33,589 nt of DNA from contig JAZSOT010000057.1 of the NCBI GenBank assembly GCA_045537065.1, positions 1 to 33,589 on the forward strand, given 5' to 3'. Made by a program: the position numbers and the translations under genes. Of the stretch, positions 1-8,599 are shown piece by piece. This stretch comes from RGIG8709 sp045537065. Its GTDB lineage: Bacteria; Bacillota; Clostridia; Monoglobales; Monoglobaceae. The notes below the pieces were generated by a model. It was not told where the DNA came from. It ran no database searches and saw nothing but the letters and a program-made list of their open reading frames with translations. Each line of letters starts with the position of its first letter. The stretch's first letter is position 1.

Positions 1-43
1 GTTAAAATATATTCATTAATTAAAACAAAAAGGAGGAGTATTT

Positions 44-298
44 ATGGATAACAATAAATTCAGAACAGTTAAATTTAAAGTCGAAACGGAAAAGGTTCTT
101 AATACAAGAGAGATAATTTTAACAGTTTATGAGGCTTTAAGTGAAAAGGGTTATAATCCCATAAATCAGATTGTTGGATATGTTATGAGTGGAGACCCCT
201 CTTATATAACAGCACATAAGGATGCAAGAATTCTTATTCAGAAGATTGAACCTGATGAACTTTTAGAAGAACTCGTTAAGTTCTATGTAAACAACTAA
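44..298 (+). CDS. ireB: IreB family regulatory phosphoprotein (UPF0297/DUF965)
   Basis: This 84-residue protein matches the IreB family in full length. In enterococci IreB is a small cytosolic phosphoprotein, a substrate of the Ser/Thr kinase IreK, and affects cephalosporin tolerance; that role is known for the family and only inferred here. The family signature is visible in the N-terminal TVKFKVE stretch and in the central NPINQIVGYVMSGDPSYITA region. The ATG follows a strong AAGGAGGAG ribosome binding site at 30-38. In many Clostridia and Bacilli the gene sits next to alaS and ruvX; here the left side is cut off by the window edge, and to the right come a terminator and a tRNA, so it is probably the last gene of its transcript. 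I see no convincing promoter in the 43 bases upstream. Confidence 0.93.
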   Translation: MDNNKFRTVKFKVETEKVLNTREIILTVYEALSEKGYNPINQIVGYVMSGDPSYITAHKDARILIQKIEPDELLEELVKFYVNN

Positions 299-311
299 AA
301 TAAAATGTATT

Positions 312-350
312 GCCCCCTGAATAGAATTATTCAGGGGTGCAATTAATTTT
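312..350 (+). terminator. Hairpin terminator after ireB
   Basis: CCCCTGAATA (314-323) pairs perfectly with TATTCAGGGG (328-337) around a 4-base loop. The U-tract after it is weak (TGCAATTAATTTT), so termination may be partial and the following tRNA could be transcribed by read-through. Confidence 0.6.
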
Positions 351-355
351 AATAT

Positions 356-430
356 GCCCCCGTAGTTAAATGGATATAACAAACCCCTCCTAAGGGTTAG
401 TTATCGGTTCGATTCCGGTCGGGGGTGCCA
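356..430 (+). tRNA. tRNA-Arg (anticodon CCT)
   Basis: A full cloverleaf can be drawn. The acceptor GCCCCCG (356-362) pairs with CGGGGGT near the 3' end, with a G-U at the first pair. The anticodon stem AACCC/GGGTT holds the loop CTCCTAA with anticodon CCT at 389-391, which reads the AGG arginine codon. The T arm contains GGTTCGATTCC, and the 3' CCA is encoded at 428-430. It lies between ireB and a poly-U terminator. I see no clear promoter directly in front of it. Confidence 0.95.
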
Positions 431-431
431 G

Positions 432-470
432 AAAAAAAGACATTTTTCCTTATCGAAAATGTCTTTTTTT
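432..470 (+). terminator. Rho-independent terminator of tRNA-Arg
   Basis: AAAAAAAGACATTTT (432-446) is complementary to AAAATGTCTTTTTTT (456-470) around a 9-base loop. The descending arm ends in seven T residues. It starts one base after the CCA end of the tRNA. Confidence 0.9.
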
Positions 471-472
471 CA

Positions 473-652
473 GCGATATAAATTCCTGACGGAATTTGCT
501 ATATGTACTTCGTACGCGATATATCTTCGATGCGATATGTTGCCTTGTGGCAACGAGATAAAGGAATTTATATCATATCGTAACCGAATGAAATGAGGTT
601 ATATCGAATTTGTGAAGCAAATATATCGAACGAGCGTGAGCGAGTATATCGC
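473..652. repeat. 180-bp array of small hairpins with inverted ends
   Basis: The segment begins GCGATATA (473-480) and ends with its exact reverse complement TATATCGC (645-652). Inside, at least five short inverted repeats are separated by GATATA/ATATCG spacers: AATTCC-tgac-GGAATT (481-496), GTAC-ttc-GTAC (505-515), GTTGCC-ttgt-GGCAAC (539-554), TAACC/GGTTA (581-601) and ATTTG-tgaag-CAAAT (608-622). GATATAAATTCC (475-486) can also pair with GGAATTTATATC (563-574), a long-range alternative to the first hairpin. No reading frame of note crosses it. A dinucleotide CA flanks both ends, too short to prove target duplication. It resembles dispersed palindromic repeats or MITE-like elements; copy number elsewhere is unknown. 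Confidence 0.7.
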
Positions 653-689
653 CAATAAAAATATCCTTATGGTTCGGCTTTCCCAAATA

Positions 690-717
690 TTGACTAAAGA
701 GTTTTATTTGAAATAAT
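690..717 (+). promoter_or_regulatory. Candidate sigma-A promoter upstream of lonB
   Basis: TTGACT (690-695) is followed after 16 bases by AATAAT (712-717). A start near 724 would run straight into the strong hairpin at 738-771 before reaching lonB at 840, so it may make a short RNA or an attenuated leader. The remaining bases between 772 and 840 show no second clear promoter. Calling it is tentative. Confidence 0.4.
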
Positions 718-737
718 GGCTAAGAGTTACTTTATAT

Positions 738-771
738 AAAAAATCTGTACACTTTTGTGTACAGATTTTTT
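738..771. terminator. Strong bidirectional terminator upstream of lonB
   Basis: AAAAAATCTGTACAC (738-752) pairs perfectly with GTGTACAGATTTTTT (757-771) around a TTTT loop: 15 bp with A and T tracts on both sides, so it can stop transcription in either direction. No gene ends just upstream on either strand, which makes its purpose unclear. Confidence 0.85.
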
Positions 772-839
772 GTTTATTATCTTATAAAATTCAAAATGCT
801 TCACATACTAAAATAAATACATTTCAGGGAGATTTTATT

Positions 840-2540
840 ATGTTAAACAATATTATGGTATATGTCCAGTTTGCAATAACTATTATTATAGGTGTTTATT
901 TTCTGACTATGCTGAAAGGTCAATATTTAAGCAAAAACTGTTTAAATAAAGATTCTGCAGTTGAAATGGAAAAGCTGAGAAAAATGAATAAAGTTTCGTT
1001 AACAGAACCATTAACTGAAAAGACTAGACCAAAAACTATAGCTGATGTTATAGGTCAGGAGGATGGAATAAAAGCTTTAAAAATTGCACTTTGCGGCAAA
1101 AATCCACAGCATGTCTTAATATACGGACCTCCGGGAATTGGTAAAACAGCAGCTTCAAGAGTTGTTCTTAAAGAGGCAATAAAAAATCCTGAGTCACCGT
1201 TCACTGAAAAATCAAAATTTGTTGAAATAGATGCAACAACAATCCAATTTGATGAAAGAAGTATTGCAGATCCTCTTATAGGGTCTGTACATGACCCGAT
1301 ATATCAGGGGGCGGGGGCTTATGGCCCCGCAGGTGTTCCACAGCCGAAACCCGGTGCGGTAACAAAGGCTCACGGTGGTGTTTTGTTTATAGATGAAATA
1401 GGGGAGCTTCAGGGACTTGAGTTAAATAAACTCTTAAAGGTACTTGAAGATAGAAGAGTTTATTTTGATTCTTCGTACTATAGTTCGACAAATAAAGAAA
1501 TTCCAAGACATATACACGAAATTTTTGAAAATGGATTGCCAGCTGATTTCAGATTAATAGGTGCAACAACCAGAAGTCCTGAGGAAATTCCGCCGGCACT
1601 ACGATCAAGATGTGTGGAGATTTATTTTAAACAATTAAATAAAAAAGAAATAAATAAAATAATTAAAAATGCATTTAGGGAAAATAATATTGAATCAGAT
1701 GATAGTGTTCAAAACTTTATATCTGGTTATGCGAAAAATGGCAGGGATGCAGTTAAGATTGTCCAAACAGCCTCGGGGGTTGCAGCTATGGAAAGAAGAT
1801 GTAAAGTGGAACTATCTGATGCTGAATGGGTTATCAAAACAGGAAAATTTATGCCTGTATATGAAAAAAAAGTTATATCAGAAACAAGATGTGGTAGAGT
1901 ATATGGACTTGCAGTTGGAAGTGACGGAAAAGGATTTGTGCTTGATATTGAAGTTATAGCAAAAAAAGTTTTTGATAGGTCAGGGAAGATAACTCTCACT
2001 GGTGTTATTGAAGAGCAGGAATTTAAAACAAACGGTCAAAAGCTTAAAAAGAGGAGCAGTATTGTAGCTTCTGTAAATAATGTTCTAACGGCTCTCTCTT
2101 CGTTATATGGTATTGAAAAAGAAAATTATAATATTCATATAAATTTCCCGAATTGTGTACCAGTTGACGGACCGTCAGCTGGAATTGCAATAATGACCGC
2201 GGTTTATTCTGCAATATTTAATGTTCCTGTAGATAGCTTGATTGCATTAACAGGGGAAATATCAATTTTTGGAAATGTTTTGCCTGTTGGGGAAATTTCT
2301 GCAAAGGTCAGTGCTGCAGAGGAGGCAGGAATTAAGAAAGTAATTGTTCCATATAACAATTATCAGGAAATAAATTTTAATAATAATTATGTAGAAATCA
2401 TTCCTGTCAAAAGCTTTAGTGAAGTGATTATGTTGGTTTTTGGAAATGGAATAGAAACAAAAACCATAGAAAAGCACAAAATTTCAGAAAATATTAATAC
2501 AATTAGTGCTTTAGGGGTTGATATTTTTAAAGAAAAATAG
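840..2540 (+). CDS. lonB: ATP-dependent protease LonB (sporulation-type Lon)
   Basis: A 566-residue membrane-anchored AAA+ serine protease, about the size of Bacillus LonB (roughly 550). It lacks the long N-terminal substrate domain of LonA and has instead one hydrophobic segment at residues 6-24. Walker A is GPPGIGKT (96-103), and the Walker B-like FIDEIGEL follows. The C-terminal protease domain carries the Ser-Lys dyad: S446 in DGPSAG and K489, 43 residues apart as in other Lon proteases. The ATG has GGGAG at 827-831. In Bacillus LonB is made in the forespore, so its presence hints at sporulation; that inference is not proven here. lonA follows after 68 bases and engB next, the same order as in Bacillus. 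Confidence 0.95.
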   Translation: MLNNIMVYVQFAITIIIGVYFLTMLKGQYLSKNCLNKDSAVEMEKLRKMNKVSLTEPLTEKTRPKTIADVIGQEDGIKALKIALCGKNPQHVLIYGPPGIGKTAASRVVLKEAIKNPESPFTEKSKFVEIDATTIQFDERSIADPLIGSVHDPIYQGAGAYGPAGVPQPKPGAVTKAHGGVLFIDEIGELQGLELNKLLKVLEDRRVYFDSSYYSSTNKEIPRHIHEIFENGLPADFRLIGATTRSPEEIPPALRSRCVEIYFKQLNKKEINKIIKNAFRENNIESDDSVQNFISGYAKNGRDAVKIVQTASGVAAMERRCKVELSDAEWVIKTGKFMPVYEKKVISETRCGRVYGLAVGSDGKGFVLDIEVIAKKVFDRSGKITLTGVIEEQEFKTNGQKLKKRSSIVASVNNVLTALSSLYGIEKENYNIHINFPNCVPVDGPSAGIAIMTAVYSAIFNVPVDSLIALTGEISIFGNVLPVGEISAKVSAAEEAGIKKVIVPYNNYQEINFNNNYVEIIPVKSFSEVIMLVFGNGIETKTIEKHKISENINTISALGVDIFKEK

Positions 2541-2546
2541 TATAAT
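2518..2546 (+). promoter_or_regulatory. Promoter for lonA inside the end of lonB
   Basis: TTGATA (2518-2523), a 17-base spacer and TATAAT (2541-2546) make a near-consensus vegetative promoter. The -35 lies in the last codons of lonB and the -10 begins one base after its stop codon. The expected start is near 2553, beside the small inverted repeat CTATG-tatg-CATAG (2551-2564). Neither a CIRCE nor a CtsR heat-shock operator is seen. Confidence 0.75.
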
Positions 2547-2608
2547 ATATCTATGTATGCATAGATTTTCTAGGTATAGACAATTTGTATTTAAAGGATG
2601 TTAATTAA

Positions 2609-4924
2609 ATGTCAAACAAAAGATATATTTTACCCCTGATTCCTATGAGGGGACTTGCGATTTTTCCTGGAATGATTGTCCATTTTGATGCAGGACGAAA
2701 AGTTTCAATTGCCGCAGCAGAAAATGCTATAAAAAATAACGGGCTTGTCTTTTTGTCACTGCAAAAAGATATTATGGTTGAAAATCCGGTTAAAAATGAT
2801 TTATCAATGTATGGCGTTATTGCTGAAATAAAACAGATTCTTCGTATGCCCGATGGCACTATGAGATTACTTGTTGAAGGTTTGGAACGTGGAAAGATTA
2901 CAAAATTTTATGAAGATAGTGAATATTTTAAAATAAGCTGTGTTAAAAAGAATGAAATTCCATTTGAAGATGAAACTCAAGAGGAACTTTTGGTCAGAAG
3001 AGTTAAGCATCTTCTTGAAGATTATATTTCTCATTTTGATGATGTGAGTCCTGAACTTGTTTCTGCAATTATGTCAATTGAGGATGCAGGGGAAATCGCT
3101 GATGTTACAGCTGCCAATTTCCCTATTAAACCTTTGGACAGGCAGTGTATTCTTGAAGAGCTTGATGTTAGGTCAAGAATAGAAAAGCTCATTTCTATGA
3201 TGGAAAATGAAAACAGAATTATTGAAATTGAGCAGGAAGTTGCTGATAAATTAAAGGATAATCTTGATAAAAATCAAAGAGATTATGTTTTGAGGGAACA
3301 GATTAAGGTAATAAGAGAAGAACTTGGTGAGTCGGACGGGGCAGAAGAAAATCAGGATAAATTTTTGAAAGAAATAAGTGAAAGAAATCTTCCGGAACAA
3401 ACTGTTACAAAGCTTAAGGATGAAATAGATAAGCTAAGAAGACTTCCAAGTCACAGTCAGGAATATTCTGTTTTGGAGGGATATATCGAAACAGTTCTTG
3501 AACTTCCCTGGGATAAATATGATGATGATAATGCAGATATAAAAACTGCAAGATTAATACTTGAGAAAGAACACTATGGACTTGAAAAGGTTAAAGAAAA
3601 AATTCTTGAGCTTCTTGCTGTTAAAAAACTGACCGGAAAGATTGGAGGCTCTATTCTTTGTCTTGTTGGTCCTCCGGGAACTGGAAAAACTTCTATTGCT
3701 CATTCACTTGCTGAGGCGATGGGAAGAAAATATGTGAGAGTTAGTCTTGGCGGAATACAAAATGAGTCTGAAATCAGAGGCCACAGAAAAACATATGTGG
3801 GTTCTATGCCTGGAAGAATTATGGCTGCCATGAAACAGGCAGGTTCAAATAATCCCCTTATTTTACTTGACGAAATTGATAAAATGTCAAGTGATTTAAG
3901 AGGAGACCCAGCAGCGGCAATGCTTGAGGTTCTTGACCCTGAACAAAATAAGACGTTCAGAGACCATTTTATAGAGCTTCCTTTTGACCTTTCAAATGTC
4001 CTGTTTATTGCAACTGCAAATTCGGTTGAAAATATACCAAGACCTCTATACGACAGAATGGAAATTGTAGAGGTTTCTGGGTATTCTGATGATGAAAAGC
4101 TTATTATAGCTAAAAAATATATTTTGCCAAAACAGAAAAGGCTTGCAGGCATAAAAACAAATGCTCTAAAAATCTCGGATAGCGTTTTAAAGCTTATTAT
4201 TGAGGGATATACCCGCGAATCAGGTGTCAGAGCATTAGAACGTTCCATAAGGACTGTTTGTAGAAAGGCTGCAATGGAATTTCTTGAAAAAGATGCAAAA
4301 TCTATTACTGTTACTACCAAAACTTTAAAAGATTATCTTGGGAGCAGAATATATATTTATGATTCTGTCAGCAAAGAAAAAATGACAGGTGTTGCCAACG
4401 GACTTGCATGGACAGAGGTTGGAGGGGATACCCTCTTTATTGAGGTTAATGTTATGGATGGAACGGGAAAGTTTGAACTTACCGGAAATCTTGGCGATGT
4501 TATGAAAGAATCTGCAAAAACCGCACTTAGTCTTATAAGAGCAAATGCCGGAGAATATAACATAGAGCCTGATTTTTATAAAACCAAGGATATTCATATA
4601 CATATTCCCGAAGGTGCAATTCCGAAAGATGGACCTTCTGCCGGAATAACTATGACATGTGCAATTGTTTCTGCTCTGAGTGGAAAGAATGTTAAAAATG
4701 ATGTTGCTATGACTGGTGAAATTACATTAAGGGGCAGAGTGCTTCCTATTGGCGGACTTAGAGAAAAAACTCTTGCTGCATATAGAATGGGTATTAAGAC
4801 AGTTATAATACCTTCAGAGAATAAAAAGGATTATGATGAGCTACCTGAAAAAATTAAATCCGGACTTAAATTTGTTTTTGCAAAAAGTATAAATGATGTA
4901 TTAAAGGTTGCATTGGAGGGATAA
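2609..4924 (+). CDS. lonA: ATP-dependent protease LonA
   Basis: Full-length Lon protease of 771 residues, which degrades misfolded and regulatory proteins in the cytosol as an ATP-driven hexamer. Order of parts: N-terminal LON substrate domain (about 1-200), a coiled-coil linker (about 200-300), the AAA+ module with Walker A GPPGTGKT (354-361) and Walker B LILLDEIDK, and the protease domain with S677 in DGPSAG and K720 in the GGLREK motif, spaced 43 residues as expected. The ATG has AAAGGATG upstream. It has its own promoter at 2518-2546, so it can be expressed independently of lonB. Its stop is 3 bases from the GTG of engB, which suggests translational coupling. Confidence 0.98.
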   Translation: MSNKRYILPLIPMRGLAIFPGMIVHFDAGRKVSIAAAENAIKNNGLVFLSLQKDIMVENPVKNDLSMYGVIAEIKQILRMPDGTMRLLVEGLERGKITKFYEDSEYFKISCVKKNEIPFEDETQEELLVRRVKHLLEDYISHFDDVSPELVSAIMSIEDAGEIADVTAANFPIKPLDRQCILEELDVRSRIEKLISMMENENRIIEIEQEVADKLKDNLDKNQRDYVLREQIKVIREELGESDGAEENQDKFLKEISERNLPEQTVTKLKDEIDKLRRLPSHSQEYSVLEGYIETVLELPWDKYDDDNADIKTARLILEKEHYGLEKVKEKILELLAVKKLTGKIGGSILCLVGPPGTGKTSIAHSLAEAMGRKYVRVSLGGIQNESEIRGHRKTYVGSMPGRIMAAMKQAGSNNPLILLDEIDKMSSDLRGDPAAAMLEVLDPEQNKTFRDHFIELPFDLSNVLFIATANSVENIPRPLYDRMEIVEVSGYSDDEKLIIAKKYILPKQKRLAGIKTNALKISDSVLKLIIEGYTRESGVRALERSIRTVCRKAAMEFLEKDAKSITVTTKTLKDYLGSRIYIYDSVSKEKMTGVANGLAWTEVGGDTLFIEVNVMDGTGKFELTGNLGDVMKESAKTALSLIRANAGEYNIEPDFYKTKDIHIHIPEGAIPKDGPSAGITMTCAIVSALSGKNVKNDVAMTGEITLRGRVLPIGGLREKTLAAYRMGIKTVIIPSENKKDYDELPEKIKSGLKFVFAKSINDVLKVALEG

Positions 4925-4927
4925 GGC

Positions 4928-5512
4928 GTGGATTTTATAAATTGTGAAATGTTGGTCGCTGCCGTAAGATATGAGCAGTATCCTCCTGAAAATTTGCCTG
5001 AAATTGCCCTTGCGGGTCGTTCAAATGTTGGGAAGTCATCGCTTGTAAATACATTAGTTAACAGAAAGAATTTGGCAAGAACAAGTTCAACTCCTGGAAA
5101 AACTGCCACAATAAATTTTTATGAGGTAGAAAAAAAATATAGATTTGTTGATTTGCCCGGATATGGTTATGCAAAGGTTTCAAAAGAAGAAAAAAAGAAA
5201 TGGGGAGGAATGATTGAAAACTATCTCTCCAAAAGAAAGAATCTCAAAGGAGTTTTTCTTTTAGTTGATGCAAGACATAAGCCATCTTTAGATGATAAAA
5301 TGATGTTTGAGTGGATAAAAAACTTTGGATATGAACCAATTGTTGTTGCAACAAAACTGGATAAACTTAAAAAATCAGAGATTGAAAAAAATCTCACACA
5401 GATTTATGATTTTTTAGAACTTGATTATGATTCAGTTCTTATTCCTTTTTCAGCTGAAAAACGCACAGGAAGAGAAGAAGTGCTTGAGGCTGTTAATATG
5501 ATACTTAGTTAA
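4928..5512 (+). CDS. engB: Ribosome biogenesis GTPase YihA/YsxC/EngB
   Basis: A 194-residue single-domain TRAFAC GTPase involved in late 50S subunit assembly. Visible GTPase motifs are G1 GRSNVGKSS (30-38), a G2 threonine in the STPGKT stretch (54-59), G3 DLPG (75-78) and G4 TKLDK further on. The length matches the family. The start is GTG, with GGAGGG (4915-4920) placed inside the end of lonA, so translation is likely coupled to it. The lonA-engB linkage is conserved in Firmicutes. The next gene, hisS, starts 19 bases downstream. Confidence 0.97.
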   Translation: MDFINCEMLVAAVRYEQYPPENLPEIALAGRSNVGKSSLVNTLVNRKNLARTSSTPGKTATINFYEVEKKYRFVDLPGYGYAKVSKEEKKKWGGMIENYLSKRKNLKGVFLLVDARHKPSLDDKMMFEWIKNFGYEPIVVATKLDKLKKSEIEKNLTQIYDFLELDYDSVLIPFSAEKRTGREEVLEAVNMILS

Positions 5513-5531
5513 ATCGAAAGGATGATACAAG

Positions 5532-6797
5532 ATGATAAATAAACCAAGAGGTACTGAAGATGTTCTTCCTGCTCAAGTAAAGCTTTGGCAGTACATAGAA
5601 AATGTTGCCAGAGAAACAGCAGAACTCTATGGCTTTGGAGAAATCAGAACACCAGTTTTTGAGAATACAGAGCTTTTTCAAAGAGGTGTGGGGGATACAA
5701 CGGATGTTGTGCAGAAAGAAATGTACACCTTTAATGATAAAGGCGGAAGAAGTATAACCTTAAAACCTGAGGGAACTGCGACTTTAGTTCGCAGCTACAT
5801 AGAAAATTCTTTGTATGCAAATCCGCAGCCAACAAAGCTTTTCTATATTATTCCGTGTTTTAGATATGAAAAGCCGCAGTCAGGCAGATTAAGAGAGTTT
5901 CATCAGTTTGGTATAGAATGTTTTGGTGCAGAATCGCCGGTTTGTGATACGGAGATTATTGCTCTTGCACATACCTTTTTGAGGAATGTGGGAATAACAG
6001 ATTTTACACTTAATATCAACAGTATAGGATGTCCTGTTTGCCGTGCTGAATATAATAAAAAGCTTAAAGGATATTTTGAGGGTTATAAAGATAAGCTTTG
6101 TGGAACATGTCTTGAAAGACTTGAAAAAAATCCTTTGAGAATAATTGACTGTAAATCAGAAATTTGCAGTGAAATTGCAAAAAAAGCACCAAAGATTATA
6201 GATTATTTGTGTGAGGACTGCAGTAATCATTTTGAAGAGACCAAAAAAGGTCTTGATAATCTTGGAATTAAATATAATGTTGACCCTGATATAGTCCGCG
6301 GACTTGATTATTATACAAAGACGGTTTTTGAGTTTGTTTCGGGTTCATTAGGGGCACAAGCAACTGTTTGCGGTGGCGGTCGCTATAGCGGACTTGTTGA
6401 AGAGCTTGGAGGAAAGCCTGCAGAAGGTATTGGGTTTGCTGTTGGTCTTGAAAGACTTATTCTTATTTTAAAGAATGAAAATAAAATTGAAAATACAATG
6501 ACTGTACCAAAGCTTTTTTGTGCAACGATAGGTGATAAAGCTAAGGCCTTTGCTCAAAAATATATATATGAACTCAGAAATTCAGGAATAAGGGCAGAAA
6601 TGGATTTGCTTTCAAGAAGTGTAAAGGCACAGATGAAATATGCAGATAAAATCTTTGCTGAATATTCTGTTGTACTTGGCGATGATGAAATAGATAATAA
6701 TAAAGCTATATTCAAAAATATGAAAACAGGTGAAACTAAAGAGTTAACACTTTGTTCAAAGGAATTTACAGAGTATGTAGCTATACAGGAGGATTAA
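5532..6797 (+). CDS. hisS: Histidine--tRNA ligase
   Basis: A 421-residue class II aminoacyl-tRNA synthetase that charges tRNA-His. The N-terminal PRGTEDVLP signature, motif 2 (FRYEKPQSGRLREFHQFG) and the histidine-specific RGLDYYTKTVFEF block are clear, and a C-terminal anticodon-binding domain spans roughly residues 330-421. The insertion domain has a cysteine set (CPVC, CGTC, then two further Cys pairs) typical of many clostridial HisRS and possibly metal-binding. The start ATG is preceded by AAAGGATG. No T-box leader lies in front, because engB ends 19 bases upstream. This is the true synthetase; the HisRS-like HisZ encoded at 14564 is its paralogue lacking charging function. Confidence 0.98.
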   Translation: MINKPRGTEDVLPAQVKLWQYIENVARETAELYGFGEIRTPVFENTELFQRGVGDTTDVVQKEMYTFNDKGGRSITLKPEGTATLVRSYIENSLYANPQPTKLFYIIPCFRYEKPQSGRLREFHQFGIECFGAESPVCDTEIIALAHTFLRNVGITDFTLNINSIGCPVCRAEYNKKLKGYFEGYKDKLCGTCLERLEKNPLRIIDCKSEICSEIAKKAPKIIDYLCEDCSNHFEETKKGLDNLGIKYNVDPDIVRGLDYYTKTVFEFVSGSLGAQATVCGGGRYSGLVEELGGKPAEGIGFAVGLERLILILKNENKIENTMTVPKLFCATIGDKAKAFAQKYIYELRNSGIRAEMDLLSRSVKAQMKYADKIFAEYSVVLGDDEIDNNKAIFKNMKTGETKELTLCSKEFTEYVAIQED

Positions 6798-6802
6798 AAT
6801 AT

Positions 6803-8587
6803 ATGGATACAATGCAGGGATTAAAGAGAAGTTGTTATTGCGGAGAAGTTGAAGGTGTCGGCAAAACAGTTGTTGTTGGCGGATATGTTCAAAAAATCCG
6901 TGATATGGGAACTCTTATTTTTATTGATTTAAGAGACAGAACCGGTATTGTTCAGCTTGCTTTTGACGAGACTACAGACAAAACAGTTTTCGAAAAGGCA
7001 TCAGGCTGTCATAGTGAATATGTTCTTATGGCTAAGGGTGTTGTAAGAGAAAGAGAAAGCAAAAATGATTCTATAAAAACAGGTAATATTGAGATTTTTG
7101 TTGATGATTTAAGAATTTTGGCAAAAGCTCAGACACCACCGTTTGAGGTTACTGATAAAACAAATGTTAATGAAGAATTAAGACTTAAACATCGTTATCT
7201 TGATTTGAGAAGAAAACCGCTTCAGGATAACATTATAATGAGAAGTAAAATTGCAAAAAGTGCAAGAGATTATTTCTATGAGAATGGTTTTATAGAAATT
7301 GAAACCCCAATGATGATTAAATCAACACCTGAGGGAGCAAGAGATTATATTATACCATCAAGAGTTCATAACGGAAAGTTTTATGCACTTCCTCAGTCTC
7401 CACAGATGTATAAACAGCTTTTGATGATTTCAGGTTTTGATAGATACATTCAGCTTGCAAGATGTTTCCGTGATGAAGACTTAAGAGCAGACAGACAGCC
7501 AGAATTTACACAGATTGACCTTGAAATGTCTTTTGTTGATGTTGAAGATATTCTGGAAATGGGCGAAGGTTTCATAAAAAGACTTTTCAGCGATGTTTTA
7601 AATATTGATATTCCGACTCCGCTTCCAAGACTTACCTATAAGGAAGCTATGGAAAGATATGGTTCTGATAAGCCAGATACCAGATTTGATATGGAAATTG
7701 TAAATCTTTCTGACTTAGTTAAGGATTGCGATTTTTCTGTATTTACCTCTGCTATAGAAGCAGGCGGTTCAGTCAGAGCGATTTGTGCAAAAGGTGCAGC
7801 CTCAACTCTTACCAGAAAAGAAATTGATAAGCTGACAGAGTTTGTAAGAGGTATTGGCGGAAAAGGTCTTGCTTTTGTAAGATGGGTTGAAGATGCTCCA
7901 AATTGTTCTTTTGCAAAGTTTATGAAAGAGGGCGAGCTTGAGGCTATTTTAAATCGTGTTGGTGCTGAAAAGGGAGATGTTGTTTTAATAGTTGCTGATA
8001 AAGATAGAGTAACACTTCCAACTCTTGGCGCACTAAGACTTAAGGTGGCAAAACAGCTTGATATAATTAAAGAAGGGTTTAACTTCCTATGGATAACAGA
8101 ATTTCCGTTCTTTGAATATGATGAAGAGTCTGACAGCTTTGTTGCTATGCATCATCCGTTTACAATGCCTGATGATGATTGCATTCAGTATCTTGAATCA
8201 AATCCTGAAAAGGTTACCGCAAAGGCATATGACCTTGTTCTTAATGGAACTGAGCTTTCAAGCGGTTCTATAAGAATAAACGATTATGAGCTTCAGCAGA
8301 AAATGTTCAGAGCTTTAGGTCTTACAGATGAAGAAATCGAAGCAAAATTCGGATTTTTGGTAGAAGCATATAAATATGGTGCTGCTCCTCATGGCGGCAT
8401 GGGACTTGGACTTGACAGAATTGCAATGATTATGTGCGGGGCAGATAGTCTTCGTGATGTTGTTGCATTTCCAAAGGTTCAAAACGCTTCCGAACCTATG
8501 AGTAATGCTCCTGATGTTGTTGATGAAAAACAACTTGAAGAGCTTGGAATTAGTATTATTAAAAATACCAAGACTGAGGAGGAATAA
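6803..8587 (+). CDS. aspS: Aspartate--tRNA ligase
   Basis: A 594-residue bacterial-type class II synthetase. An N-terminal OB-fold anticodon-binding domain (about 1-105) carries the IRDMG and FIDLRDRTGIVQLAF signature. The catalytic core has motif 2 FRDEDLRADRQPEFTQ and motif 3 GLGLDRIAM, with the bacterial GAD insertion (about 280-410) between them. An in-frame ATG at 6752 lies deep inside hisS and has no ribosome site; the start chosen here has AGGAGGA at 6787-6793 at ideal spacing and gives the normal family length. It follows hisS by 5 bases. Whether the enzyme also charges tRNA-Asn cannot be told from this window. Confidence 0.97.
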   Translation: MDTMQGLKRSCYCGEVEGVGKTVVVGGYVQKIRDMGTLIFIDLRDRTGIVQLAFDETTDKTVFEKASGCHSEYVLMAKGVVRERESKNDSIKTGNIEIFVDDLRILAKAQTPPFEVTDKTNVNEELRLKHRYLDLRRKPLQDNIIMRSKIAKSARDYFYENGFIEIETPMMIKSTPEGARDYIIPSRVHNGKFYALPQSPQMYKQLLMISGFDRYIQLARCFRDEDLRADRQPEFTQIDLEMSFVDVEDILEMGEGFIKRLFSDVLNIDIPTPLPRLTYKEAMERYGSDKPDTRFDMEIVNLSDLVKDCDFSVFTSAIEAGGSVRAICAKGAASTLTRKEIDKLTEFVRGIGGKGLAFVRWVEDAPNCSFAKFMKEGELEAILNRVGAEKGDVVLIVADKDRVTLPTLGALRLKVAKQLDIIKEGFNFLWITEFPFFEYDEESDSFVAMHHPFTMPDDDCIQYLESNPEKVTAKAYDLVLNGTELSSGSIRINDYELQQKMFRALGLTDEEIEAKFGFLVEAYKYGAAPHGGMGLGLDRIAMIMCGADSLRDVVAFPKVQNASEPMSNAPDVVDEKQLEELGISIIKNTKTEEE

Positions 8588-8599
8588 GGAGGCGAGGAA

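Noticed and set aside
473..652. CRISPR array
   Set aside because: The repeated spacers are only 5-8 bases and the units differ in length and sequence; there are no uniform repeats, no unique spacers of constant size and no cas genes nearby.
2547..2608. CIRCE or CtsR heat-shock operator before lonA
   Set aside because: Neither TTAGCACTC with its inverted copy nor tandem GGTCAAA is present.
3700..4320. Long open frame on the - strand inside lonA (also 20800-21399 in hisF and 24690-25376 over pncB)
   Set aside because: They lie opposite clearly conserved genes, lack ribosome sites and give compositionally odd, Ser- or Cys/Asn-rich translations with no recognisable family.
6752..6802. N-terminal extension of aspS from an ATG inside hisS
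   Set aside because: It has no ribosome site and would add 17 non-homologous residues; the ATG at 6803 has AGGAGGA at proper spacing.
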